From Diphasiastrum complanatum (taxonomy: Eukaryota; Streptophyta; Lycopodiopsida; Lycopodiales; Lycopodiaceae), in contig CM055096.1 of the NCBI GenBank assembly GCA_029204225.1, positions 29,256,995 through 29,320,994 of the forward strand: 64,000 nucleotides of DNA. The letters run 5' to 3'. How positions within the stretch are numbered: position 1 is the first letter of the stretch; each line of letters begins with the position of its first letter. Both the position numbers and the translations under genes were made by a program. The notes beneath the pieces are model-generated. The model made no database searches. It had not been told where the DNA came from and saw nothing but the letters and a program-made list of their open reading frames with translations. Shown here piece by piece: positions 54,001 to 64,000 of the stretch.

Positions 54001-57000
54001 CATAAGTACTTAGAATCTAAATCATGATTTTTTGGATTCTCAAGTCAACCCAAGAACCTCCTTTGTTGAAGTAGTCAAAATGCCTTGTACTCGGATTCAA
54101 TTGAAGATAAAGAGAGTGTCTTGCTTTTCTGACAACCAAGATATAACACCTTCACAAATGAAAACTGCAAAGGCACTTGTGGACCTTCTATGCACCCTAT
54201 TAGATGCAAAGTCAACATAAGAAAATGCAATCAAAAGAAACAATAGAGCCTCGATACAATATTCCATAATCTATGGTACCCGAGATGTATCCAAGGACCC
54301 TCTTAGACATTCTCCAATGGATGATTGATGGAGTTTGCATGAATTGACTCAATGTAGCCACACTAGCGAAGATCAAGTCTTGTAATAGTGATACATATAC
54401 AATAAGTTTCCTAAAAAGGGTGATGTCCTCATAAGATGCTTCATCATCTTTTCTAGGAACTTTTACGCGTCTACACTTTTGCAATTCTTCCTACCAAATC
54501 TATCAATCAATGAAGTAGCATATTTTGGTTGATAAATAAAGGTAAAGTCAGATCCTCTAACTACTTCTATGCCTAGAACAAAATGCAAAAGGCTTAAATC
54601 TTGCATCTTAAACTCTTTCTTCAACACAAGTTTCACAATATTGATATCATCAATGCAACTACCACATAAGATTATATCACCTACATACAAAGTGAGGACA
54701 GTAATGTCATATTCTGAAAACTTGGCAGCTATTGAGGGATCATAAGAACAACTAGAAAATCCAAGTGAGATAAGGAAGGAACTCAACCTAGTGTACATAT
54801 CCCTCGGGCTGCAACATGAATATTTCTTTATATGCTCTTGAAGATCTCTTTGGTGCTCTCGGGTTCGTGATGGAAGATCTTGATCTTCACCACTTGGCTC
54901 CTCCCTTGGATCTTCAATCTCTTGCACCATAGATAGATATTGTGTAGCGAAGACAAGAACAGAACAGCTGGTTATTTGATAAGTGGCATAATAATACCCT
55001 ACTTTGGGTGAGATCCTAGTTTCTTGAAGCACCTCAGTTTTTGAGTATTTTTCAAGAATTTCTTTTGTTTGATTGAAGAATCAATCATGGCAGGCCTAAG
55101 TGAGAGTCTACTCAATGAGTCAAGTAGATTGGATGGAACCAACTACAAGTTGTGGAAATTTAAGATGCAAAATATTCTCATGGATAGAGAATGTTGGGAC
55201 ATAGTCACAAGAAATGAGCCTATTCCAGATTTTGAGCCTAAGTTGAAGATTACATCAAAAGAGGATCAAAGGCACATTGTATCATCAACCTTTCTTTGAA
55301 GAATAACATTATTCCTCTCATTAGGTGTGTTATGGGACCTCGTGAGGCTTGGGGATGTTGAGGTCTATGTATGAGACCGTCACTACGACTAGAGTCCTCC
55401 AGAACAAACTACATACAATCAGAATGGACTTCGGTGATTCAATTGTTGAGCACATTACGAAGATCAAGGTCAAGACCAACTTGCTACAGTTGGAGAGTGT
55501 GTAAGTGATAGGGACATAGACTCAATCGCTTTGAGCAGTTTGTCAAATGCTTTTCAAGGCTATGTCATGAGTCCCTCAGTAAGGTAGAGACTGCCCTTAT
55601 TTGAAAAACTGTGTGGTTTACTCATGCATGAAGAAGTGAGGAGGAAGAACTTTTCTGAAAGGGAAGGTAATGATGAGCAAGCATTCGCTTCGAAGAAGAA
55701 GCAATTTTCCAAAGGCAAGAAAAAGGGCAAATTCAACAATGGCGATTCGACACATAATCTTGAGCAACAGATGGGTCAGATGCAAGTTTTGGATTCATAG
55801 AGTTCTAGTTCTTCATTTACACCAAAAAGAAAGGGTGATTGCTACTATTGGCAAATATGATCATTTTGCTTTTGAATGTCATAAGAAGCAAAGTGAGCAA
55901 AAGAAAGGCAAGAAGCAAACATTTCACTTTGCTAAGAAGGTTGCAAATAACAATAATGAAGATATTGCACAGTTTGAACTCTTCACTACTGCATTGGCAA
56001 CTCAAGCCACATGTTGGTCGGTACATCGATTCCAGTGCCTCTAAGCTCTTTGTACAATGAAGTACACTTGTTAAGTAATGATTTGATCTGACTTGGCAAC
56101 TCATTGCCACTTAATTGAGGTCTTCTTGACCCAATTTAATAGATCTCAAGAGATCTTAGTCCTTAGATCCTGTGTTGATTTCCCCCTTACAACACCTTCA
56201 AAAAACCTTGAAAAATTGACTCTATTTGATCTAGTTTGATCAAAACTTTATAGAATCTTGCAAACTTAGATCTCCCTATTCTAGTCACTCTTGAAAAACT
56301 TCAATAAGACTCTCACACACTCTCAGATGAGGCTGGACTAGAATTGGACCCTTACTTATGCAAAACTATGACCAATTTTAAGATAATTTTGACAATACAT
56401 TCATTTTTGACAATTCTAGCTACTTGGCATCAAATAGACTTGATGGGCGGGCACCCACTAAACCTGAACCTGAACCTGAACCCGAGCAGACATGAGTTTA
56501 TACAAAGGATCCATGCTATTCAATGGGTGATCCAAATCCAAATATGAAGGTAGATCTAGATTCTTCATTACAAGCTCAACACTTATGTAGAAAAGAAACA
56601 AAAAATCAAAAATTTCTATGTTGGTATGCCTTCAAACGTTTTGGTCATTCTCAATATCTGAGCGACACACACAATGACTTGAACCTTCTTTGAACCAAAA
56701 ACACCTCAGCACCTCCAAAAATCCAAGTTCGATCACTATCTCAAAACTGAGGCCTCTCAAATTAGAGGTAACTCAATTTTGGCCTTCAAGTGAATTCATA
56801 GTTTGATGTATTGATCAAAGCTTCAACTTGGCTCTAATACCATACTAAAAAATGAAGGATGCCAAAGACTCGCAATCACTTATGAAGCTTGGGAGTTATC
56901 ACTCAAACATTCAAACAAGTTTCGATGATTCTAGGTAAGCTAAAATGCAAGAAATTGATTAGTTTAAGAGTAAAGCTATGTACTAATCTTATGCAAAAAT

Positions 57001-60000
57001 CTAACCTAAGACTAAGCTACTCTCAATAAGTCATTGTTCCCAACTTCTCGACAACATTCCCGTTCCCAAGGTTCACGTTCCCATTTCGTTCCCATTCCCT
57101 GGTAACTATGCAAAGTAGACAATGTTTCGTAGTCCCCTGATAGCAGCCTACGTATTGTAGTTTACTGGACCGGTTGTGCCGCTTCCAACTGCCGAATCTT
57201 GACATGGTATCAGAGCCAAGTGTGGGCGAGGTGTCTCATTGAGCTTGCTTGAGTGGGGGTGTTAGCAGACCAATTTGCAAGTTGCACACAATGAGCGTGT
57301 TGGAGCTTGTGGCACCCGGAGAAGATGCAAGAAATGTCCCATAAGCAAAGGTCAAATGGATGAGAGCCTCTATATAAGCTCAAAGTAGACAATATTCCCT
57401 ATTCCCTTGGTACCAACCTTTTGAGGTCAAAGGGATGGTAAGTGGCTAGGTGGTGGGGATGGGATCCCACGTGCGGCCCATGGATGCACTTTGTGTTGTT
57501 GCTTTATGTTGTCGAACTTTGACATGGTATGTTAGAGTTAATGGTCACATTCTTACCCTTAACGTTGTTGTCTAGGATTAATTAAAATTATCGGGGCATG
57601 CTACGTGCTGATCCTAGGGGCCTTTACCTATTATTAGTAAAGTCAAGTTAGGAGCACGAGTTTTGATATAGATAAGTGTTAAGTACTTTTACCATATTTA
57701 AAGACACCATTTAGGAAATTGCTTTAAAGTTGCTCTTTCATTAATAGCATAGAGACATGATGCTAAACTCTATATAACGTAGTGCACCCTACCACATATG
57801 TAATAGGACATAGTTGGAGTTTATCTCATCACTTGTGTTTTCTCCCATGTGTTTGGCTATTGTTTAATCACAATAGGAATCTTATCTTGGTCACTTCTGT
57901 GAGCAAGTCGGCTTTATCTTCTTCAAATCTTGATTTTTGTTCTTAAGCCAACAAAACTCAAAATGAAGAGCACTCTTTTCAACTTTCAAAGATTTGCATT
58001 GTGTGTCCTTTAGTTTATTGTCAAAACCATCTGTGATTAGCTTATCAATATGAACTTCAAATCTTCCAGATTGATTTGCGTGTATAATGTCATGAAGGCA
58101 TATGGTTAAAGAAGCATACGTGAAGTTTTTCCTTCTAATGTACAAGAAGTGTTGCATAATTCTACAAGCTGTTACAATAAACTTAGGTCTTTAGGAAACA
58201 TTACAAAATTTCCATGCCATATACAAATAGGAAGATTTGGGTAACGATTTGGATAACAATGACACAAATCTTGACAATTCTTCATTACACTCATATTGGA
58301 AAGAAAACAAGCGCTACAAGTTCCTACTAAAGAATAGACTTTATTCAATATTGATTCATCATTCCAAATAAAATCTTTGCAAACAGAGACAAAATTATTT
58401 GAGCATTATACACATACGAACAACACTTACAAAGAAGAACTTCCTCCTCGGTATAAAATGGAGTGTGAGTGTGATGGAAGAAATGAGACTTTTTTCAAAT
58501 TCGAAGTCACATGATTCAGAACTTTAGCTTTCCATTATGATAACAAGCCATGGACTCTGAAAGACCCTTCAATGCAGTAGATGAACTTATTAGATAGTTT
58601 TAGATTCTAACAAGCAAGCATCAATTGCAAGAGGACATAATTTAGCATCTATAGAAACGGACTCTTTCAAAAATGATGCAAGAAGGATCAATGTATCTGC
58701 AGCAACAATAGGACCCAAATAAGGATCTCACAACTTAGAATAAATGGAACAGACCTATGAAGAACAGACAACTTTTGATTTCTTGAAAGATTCAACCAAT
58801 GTCAGCATATTAGATGGCTTTTGCCCTGTAGTTTTTATTCTCTGTGATCACCTCCATGGAGCCAAGATATGCATCAGTGACACTCTTCTCATCATATTTA
58901 TCATAATAGATTTACAAACATCAAAGACAGAATGGATATTCTTTTGAATGTTCTTTTGAGATACAAAATTCACTTAAAAGAGGAGCAACTTCGGCATTAG
59001 ATTATGTCCGAGATATTGGCAAATAAAAAGGCCAAAGGTGCAAGCAAGCAGTGGAAGATTCCAGACTTTCTTGACACAAGGAGGAAGAGCATTCATATTT
59101 ACAGGTTTTCTACAAATAGAGCTCAAACTGATTCTGTCAAGATCAGGCTAAGTAACAACTGCTAAAAGTACATCAATCAAAATATGGCAGGACGGAACCA
59201 AAAATGGATACATGGAACTCCCAAAAATGCCCAGGAGGAGGCGTATCCTCATCAAATCCTCCACCTTTACTATAGTTGAGTGAAAAAGGGAAATTTACAG
59301 CAAAAAGAACATTGAATATACCAAATGAAGATGCTTTTGCTCCACAAACAAACAGTCCGCTAAAGCTAGCTGGATGAGAGCATGAATTGTCGTGATCCTA
59401 ACAAGCTGAGAATCATCATTGAGCATATCTAACAGCATCTCCAAGGAAGCTCTTGCCAGCTTTTCAGAATGTCCACTTAAATTTGCCAAAGACTGGATGG
59501 ATGCTAGTCGCACCTGCAAAACAAGAGACCATAAAGTAGCTTAGTAAAGAAGATATAGATTAGGTAACACGCATCTTCTGCTCAAGAGGTGTTAAAATCA
59601 TCTGCATCATTTTGTCTTCTCCAAGTACTATATCGCAGATCCTAGTGATAAAATTTGACAAGTATGAGGTGAAACCACCTCTGGCTAAAAATGACACGTG
59701 AGTTCAAATATGTTTCCTTGACTGCTAAGTGAACCAACTCTTTGTTCCTCTCATGTTTAGCTACACATGTATTCCCATTGATGGATCACTACATTTCACT
59801 TTCAAGTTTCAACCACCACTTACTTCATGAAACTCATCTTCAAGTCCATGAACAAATGCTCCAGCAGCACCCTGGTAAGGATGGACCACTTGAGATTCAT
59901 GTCCCACAAACCCATTTCCTCTTTCTTGCAATATGTTGCCAATCGAAGTGGTTGTCTCGCTCTCACCAGCTTCAAACAATTTTTTGCTAAGTGCTTGCAG

Positions 60001-60093
60001 CAAAAATCTCTCATTCACATGTGTCATCCTCCCAAGTGCATGGCAGGCCTTTAATCTTACTCTCATCTCCATATCTGTTACTGCACTGCATAC
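48067..60093 (-). CDS. INTS4: Integrator complex subunit 4 (INTS4/SIEL), C-terminal ~760 codons in six exons
   Basis: Exons 60093-59824, 59513-59322, 52395-52255, 51297-51208, 49903-49263 and 49012-48067 join in phase to 759 codons and a TGA stop. Exon 1 has MRVRLKACHALGRM and GAAGAFVHGLEDEFHEV, matching the INTS4 HEAT-repeat signature GACGAFVHGLEDEMYEV. Exon 2 continues VRLASIQSLANLSGH, exon 3 IFAVLEDMDGEVR, exon 4 FRALKTLGRRHGSF and exon 5 GLLVLFVAAAS. The last exon carries RMEYCFSGFNQDQQ and the C-terminal beta-rich domain. INTS4 is a scaffold of the Integrator snRNA-processing and transcription-attenuation complex; the Arabidopsis orthologue SIEL also binds SHORT-ROOT. Roughly 250 N-terminal residues are missing and should lie right of 60093, perhaps outside the window. 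The exon 3 and 4 donors (GAG|GTT) are unusual but fit phase and alignment. No disabling change was seen. Confidence 0.85.
53340..53910 (+). pseudogene. Ty3 integrase fragment
   Basis: The plus strand reads TPYYARGNGQAESSNKILRD, then SDWVHKLHTALWAF*TTYKV and TPFHLVYGQDPVMP, then a degenerate C-terminus (LMYKTKLIRGKIE). This is the distal integrase core and beginning of the GPY end of a Ty3 element. Scattered stops (near 53512, 53610 and 53776) make it a pseudogene, antisense to INTS4. Confidence 0.8.
54236..55032 (-). pseudogene. copia reverse transcriptase fragment
   Basis: On the minus strand 54800-54463 reads SCSYDPSIAAKFSEYDITVL, TLYVGDIILCG (the RT catalytic YVDD changed to YVGD) and LLHFVLGIEVVRG. 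After a frameshift, 54450-54236 reads LSQFMQTPSIIHWRMSKRVL. It is the RT tail and the connection to RNase H only. Confidence 0.75.
55079..56060 (+). pseudogene. copia gag-protease fragment
   Basis: From MAGLSESLLNESSRLDGTNY at 55088 the plus strand shows a UBN2 gag (LWKFKMQNILMDRECWDIV), with stops from 55299 on. A Lys-rich stretch follows at 55630-55740, then a zinc knuckle remnant near 55840-55880 and a protease-like YIDSSASKLF near 56020-56050. It faces away from the copia RT fragment at 54.2-55.0 kb, so the two are not one intact element unless inverted. Confidence 0.7.
57108..57523 (+). mobile_element. candidate TRIM (short non-coding LTR element), partial
   Basis: TGGTATCAGAGCC at 57203 is an exact copia-type PBS following ...CGAATCTTGACA. 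Only ~50 bases further, GAGTGGGGG precedes TGTTAGCAGACC at 57259. A second unit ends ...CGAACTTTGACA at 57523, again followed by TGGTATG. The words CAAAGTAGACAAT occur at about 57109 and 57380. This fits LTR-PBS-PPT-LTR with a tiny internal region, with a 265-bp right LTR and a truncated left one. The similarity between the LTRs is partial, so this remains a candidate. Confidence 0.4.
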
Positions 60094-60634
60094 CTGCAAA
60101 GAAATTTTTCAAACCACCTTTGCTAAAGAGATCTTTGTAACACAAACATCTGTACAGAGAACTCCACATCAATTAGGCAGATAAGGTAGGCCAATGTTTT
60201 TGGAAGAACTTAAAGATGTTAATGAAGGACTTCCTGGTTGGGACACTAAATTCATGTCAGTTTGTTAAAGAAATTGTCAAAAGTTTAAAAAAAGTGCAGC
60301 CTTCAACTTCCCTGATAGCCATTTTCAAACAGAGAGAATTCAAGAACTATGTGGGATGGCCCTTTTATCATAAGCTAACTCAAACTTTCAAAGGTCTTTA
60401 GTCATACAATTGACTACTTTCCCTGCCTCAATAGAGCGCATGCACATTTAAGGAATTAACAAGTGAACCACTTTGTCAATACCATAATAATGAGTCAAAA
60501 GGTTAGGCTTTTAGGAAGAATTCATAGAGCTCTGATGGAGAACATGCAGAGGGAGAGGAGAAAAAAATACTTACCACTCAACCTCTACAGAGCATATGTA
60601 GGCCGATGTATGTCAGATAAACCAGCTGCAGTGT
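60094..60634. other. INTS4 intron sequence without recognisable features
   Basis: Short ORFs only. The polypyrimidine-rich acceptor (TTTCTTTGCAG on the minus strand) of the 60093 exon lies at its left edge. Confidence 0.5.
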
Positions 60635-61519
60635 TTGCTCAAAACTTCCCCATCACAGCCGTCACCTGTAGCCGGCACTAGCTCCGCTGCAGCATCTATT
60701 CCACCTTCTTCTGGAGAGACTCCTGCAGTGCCAGTAGGTGGGGCAAGCAGTAGTGCTATTGGTAGGGCTGGAGGTGTTAGGGGACGGGGTCGAGGACATG
60801 TGAGAGGCAGGGATGTTTTTGTGACAGCCTTCCAGCAGTCGCTCCGCAAACTTAATGGCTAGAAAATTGTTCATGAGATGAGCGGCAGCTTGGACGACGG
60901 GATCGTTGATGGCGGCGATCAGATATCCATCATTCGTCTGTTGAATGGATTCTGAGGAGTCTAGGTAGGGGCGAATTAGTTTAGGAGCACGGCGGTGTGA
61001 TGGCTTTGGTCTATCACCGGAAAGAATTCCTATGGTCACCAGGGAGGCAGTGTTCACATGCACACGGTGCGTGGTACCCCGGTATTGGACATAAAAGCGG
61101 TGTTTATCTTCATCCCACGTGGCGTAGCCATGACGATGAAGTCCATATTGAGGGCGCAGGTAAAGAGCGTTAGGTAAATGCCCATTGCTTCAAGGAGAGG
61201 TTGGGCGGTTTGAACCCAAGGTGCGATCTGAGATTCCGTAGGCAGGTTTTTAGATGTGGGGAATGCAGTTGCTATTGCTGTTAGGAGGTGCTTTAACTTG
61301 CACGACCTCCCCTTTCATGTGGCACAGACCCCTGCATGGAGAGATATAATGCGAGCAGTGTCTCGTATCGGTGTTGAGTGGGAGGGCCCGACCATGGAGC
61401 AGTTGAGGACGAGAGAGCTACATGCTAAGCGGCAGTCCGTGAATACTGACCTACAGCCCATTAGGAAGTCATGGGCGAGGTATACCAACTTTCAATCTCC
61501 AAATTTGCAACTTAGTTAG
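60635..61519 (+). pseudogene. hAT transposase N-terminal remnant
   Basis: At 61256-61519 the plus strand reads AVRRCFNLHDLPFHVAQTPA, then WRDIMRAVSRIG and GPTMEQLRTREL. This is the DUF659 pattern that precedes the catalytic part of plant hAT transposases. Upstream, 60635-60862 encodes an Ala/Ser/Gly-Arg stretch (GGVRGRGRGHVRGRDVF) that could be a linker, with stops between. The BED finger, catalytic core and dimerisation domain are missing. On the minus strand 61063-60840 is also open (MHVNTASLVTIGILSGDRPK ...); I could not assign it. Confidence 0.5.
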
Positions 61520-61620
61520 TTGAAATTGTTGTCGAATGTTTTAGGTTTGGATGCACCATAATATCAAATGGTTGGACTGATGCAAGGAGCCACCATCCTG
61601 TGAATATATTGGTGTCTTCT

Positions 61621-62768
61621 TGTCGGAAAGTGGTGTGCAAAAGATAGGTCTAGCTCGAAAAGAAACGAATGAAAATAATTCGAGTGTCTAGAAAGAAAAA
61701 AATTTGTGCATGGCGGAATAAACTATCTTCCTCTTTCACAATGCATGACTTACGCCTATCAGTTTCAAACAAAACAATAGTGATAGAAATCACGTTTGAA
61801 CTTATAGTAACTAACTTTGAAACCATCAATACTACAGTGATTACGTAGCCACATAATAAAGCATTGAATTATCAAACAAATAATTTGTCGCGAATTAGTC
61901 GCGAAAAACTACAGAAACGCATACATTCTGAGACGAAGCTGAACGCAATAAAGGATAGTATTGATTCAGTATGAAAACAAAACAGAAGTAAATGAGTACA
62001 ATAAGTTGCGGATCAAAACCGCGTACTCTACGCTATCTCTGAGCGGCTAAAATGGAAGTCTGAATTAAGCGCAATGTTGATAAGCAATAGCGCAATAGCA
62101 ATCTCTAAAACAACTCTAAGAAGTGAGCTAGAATGCTCAGGAGTATTCAAGCTCGCAGGCTTGAGAGAGAGAGAGAGAGCTAACTATTCAAAAACTTCTA
62201 CTGATAATTTTGATAACTTTTTAAAACTGTATGAATATGAACAGTTATTTATACTAAGAAATTAGGTCATCAATTGCAATTGCCAGTTGGCTGGTGATCC
62301 GTTGGCATCCATCTGGTTCCTTGTCATTAATTGCTGATAAGCGGTGAAATTGGCCGTAAACATTCTGTCTGCATAAATGAACCAAAACTGTAGTTCTGCA
62401 GAAATGAACTAAAACAGCCACAGGTGACACTGTCGCAAAAAAGAGACAATGTCGGGATTTTGCAAAAAATGCGAAAAATGAGAGAGTGCCCTTAAATCTC
62501 ATTTAGGGTTGCCCCACACTTTGCCAGAGTCATTTCCTTAGCATTTGAGGCTCTGCGAAAATTGCGACATTGTGATTTTACACGAGATTCCTGACAGGCA
62601 AAAAATGTGACACCGTTTCAAACGCCGTGTATTTCTGCAAACTGTGTAAAAACACTTGTAATTCTGCAGACTGTATAAAAACACGAGAAAAAATCCGCAG
62701 AACTGGATAAATAATGGATGAAGATTGAAACCGATTAGTCGATTGGTAAGAAGGAGACTAATCTAACA
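61621..62768 (-). mobile_element. 3' LTR of a minus-strand copia element (family L)
   Basis: This LTR spans 1148 bp, with termini TGTTAGATTA (62768) and CCGACA (61621) on the minus strand. It is a second copy of the LTR at 1415-2570. The 5 bases outside it (CTTCT, 61616-61620) would be one target duplication, with the other beyond the window. It is inserted next to the hAT remnant in the 5' part of INTS4. Confidence 0.85.
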
Positions 62769-62777
62769 CTCCCCCTT
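62769..62777 (-). promoter_or_regulatory. polypurine tract of family L copia
   Basis: AAGGGGGAG on the minus strand, directly before the LTR start at 62768. Confidence 0.85.
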
Positions 62778-63976
62778 AATCTGAATCCTTGAATGCCTTG
62801 ACCTTCAAACTTAGTTCTACACAGAATCTTCTGTGTGATTCCAAATTTAATGCTTTAGTAAAAACATCTGCTATCATATCTTGCGTTCTACAGTACTGCA
62901 ATCTGACCTCTTCGTTGAGAACTTTGCTTTTGACGAAATGATACTTCAATTCAATGTGCTTACTCCTACAATGAAATCTAGGGTTGGCTGATAAAGCGAT
63001 GGCACTTTGATTATCACAAAATAATGTCGTCGGAGCATATTGATTCAGACCGATATCTGAGAGTAAATTCCTCAACCAAATTGCTTCCTTTGTAGCTTGA
63101 GAGGCTGCGATATACTCTGATTCAGTGGAAGATAGAGCTATCGAAGATTGCTTGTGACTGTTCCAAAAAATTGGACCATTGTTGAGGAAGAATGTAAATC
63201 CGGAAGTTTACGAGTGTCTACATCTCTTGCCCAACTTGCATCTGTGTAACCACTGAGTAAATTGAGTTTGTCGTTGCCGACTGCTCCATAACAAATGCAA
63301 AAGTCCATAGTAGCTCGAAGATATCTCATGACTCTGACAAGAGCCTTCCAATGTGTTATACCAGGGTTAGTCATATACTGACTGAGAGAGCTGACTGCAA
63401 AAGCTATGTCTGGCCTGGTACAGATCATGGCGTACATAAGGGATCCTATAATAGAATGGTAAGGATACTCACGCATCTGCTGCTTCTCATGAATTGTTTG
63501 GGGACACTGGTCCTTTGACAATCTGAGACCTAGTTCCATTGGTGAGAGAACTAACTTGCAATTCATCAGATTATATCTGACTAACATGTTGCCGATGTAC
63601 CTCTGTTGAGTAATGTAGATCAACTTCTGTTTTCTGTCTCTGTGGACTTGAATACCAAGATAAATTGAGCTTTGCCCAGATCGCTCATGTCGAATTCAGA
63701 AGATAGCATTGTCTTGGCCTCTTTTATCAGATCGGTACGATTGCTGAAAAGCAATGTATCATCCACGTATAAAGTGATAATGATAAAAGACTGATGCACT
63801 GCCTTGAAGTAAACGTTTGAATCTGAAGAGCTAGGCGTGTAGCCGTGATCAATAAGGAAAGTATTGATCCTTTGAAACCATGCTCGAGCAGATTGCTTCA
63901 AGCCATAAAGTGCCTTGTGGAGTTTACACACATGATTGTGTTTACCCTCGATAATATAACCTTCGGGTTGCACCAT
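62776..63976 (-). pseudogene. family L copia RT and RNase H, frameshifted
   Basis: From the right edge the minus strand reads HKALYGLKQSARAW, then TLYVDDTLLFSN with an intact YVDD and MSDLGKAQF. After a frameshift near 63620, LVRYNLMNCK, ICTRPDIAFAVSSLSQYM and GYTDASWARDVDTRKL follow. After another near 63138-63075, LFCDNQSAIALSANPRFHCR, HIELKYHFVKS and DVFTKALN complete RNase H, with a stop next to the polypurine tract. Gag, integrase and the RT start are outside the window. Only two or three frame breaks are visible, so this is one of the younger copies here. Confidence 0.85.
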
Positions 63977-64000
63977 GTAAATGTCTTCTTCGATAACTCC

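Larger units (their letters stand above)
52396..59321 (-). other. 6.9-kb INTS4 intron loaded with retroelement fragments
   Basis: The donor GTATATTC follows CATTTG at 59322 and the acceptor TTCTCTAG ends at 52396. It contains a Ty3 integrase piece, copia RT and gag pieces in opposite orientations and a TRIM-like unit, all listed separately. The stretches 52410-53330, 56061-57100 and 57530-59320 have no recognisable genes. The other introns of this gene are also long (about 0.3, 1.0, 1.3 and 0.25 kb). Confidence 0.7.

Noticed and set aside
57891-58157. 88-codon minus-strand ORF as a gene or an extra INTS4 exon
   Set aside because: It does not resemble INTS4, the exons on each side already join in phase without it, and no domain is recognisable.
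1-64000. CRISPR arrays, bacterial operons, riboswitches, rRNA
   Set aside because: Repeats seen are LTR-internal or microsatellite; all coding evidence is eukaryotic and plant-like.

Overview
The window is plant nuclear DNA, and on balance a TE-rich fern or other seedless vascular plant. That placement is an inference from three things: the style of the PLS-DYW PPR gene, the very long repeat-filled introns, and the crowd of decayed Ty1/copia and Ty3 elements. No operons, bacterial signals, rRNA, tRNA or CRISPR were seen.

Three coding loci look genuinely gene-like, all on the minus strand. (1) 29320-25036 is a six-exon gene. It joins a short organelle-type leader, two PDF motifs of the kind known from OSB (organellar single-stranded DNA-binding) proteins, and a long PLS-type PPR array ending in an intact DYW deaminase domain. 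Every internal junction can be spliced in phase. (2) 31092-29744 is an intact four-exon gene of 351 residues with an unrecognised N-terminal region and a complete GIY-YIG nuclease domain. It lies beside a broken PIF1-type helicase with an ~890-bp tandem duplication. (3) 60093-48067 holds the last six recognisable exons of Integrator subunit 4 (INTS4, the SIEL orthologue). One intron is ~6.9 kb and full of retroelement debris. The N-terminal exons lie further right, beyond an hAT fragment and a copia element.

The rest is layered repeats. From the left: the 5' end of a minus-strand copia (1125-2570); copia A (2869-7865), which lacks RT and carries an unexplained two-exon gene fragment before gag; and copia B (7866-17990), interrupted by a 3.1-kb TGTTAG...CTAACA element with perfect GTGCT target duplications (9672-12785) and by a 2.2-kb palindrome made of two head-to-head LTR-PBS-leader units (12859-15035). 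A Ty3 remnant occupies 20.3-22.2 kb. The region 33.4-41.2 kb is a mosaic: a Ty3-like 3' end with its LTR, a minus copia fragment, and a second copy of the 3-kb TGTT...CTAACA element followed by unrecognised ORFs. Copia D (41193-44565) is bounded by perfect AATTT duplications but has lost RT and RNase H. The right edge carries the 3' end of another copia of the same LTR family as the left edge.

The most notable items are the PDF-PPR-DYW fusion, the palindromic LTR element, and the intact GIY-YIG gene beside a PIF1 helicase. All gene models here are read by eye from splice signals, phase and motif similarity; none has been tested by alignment or RNA evidence.
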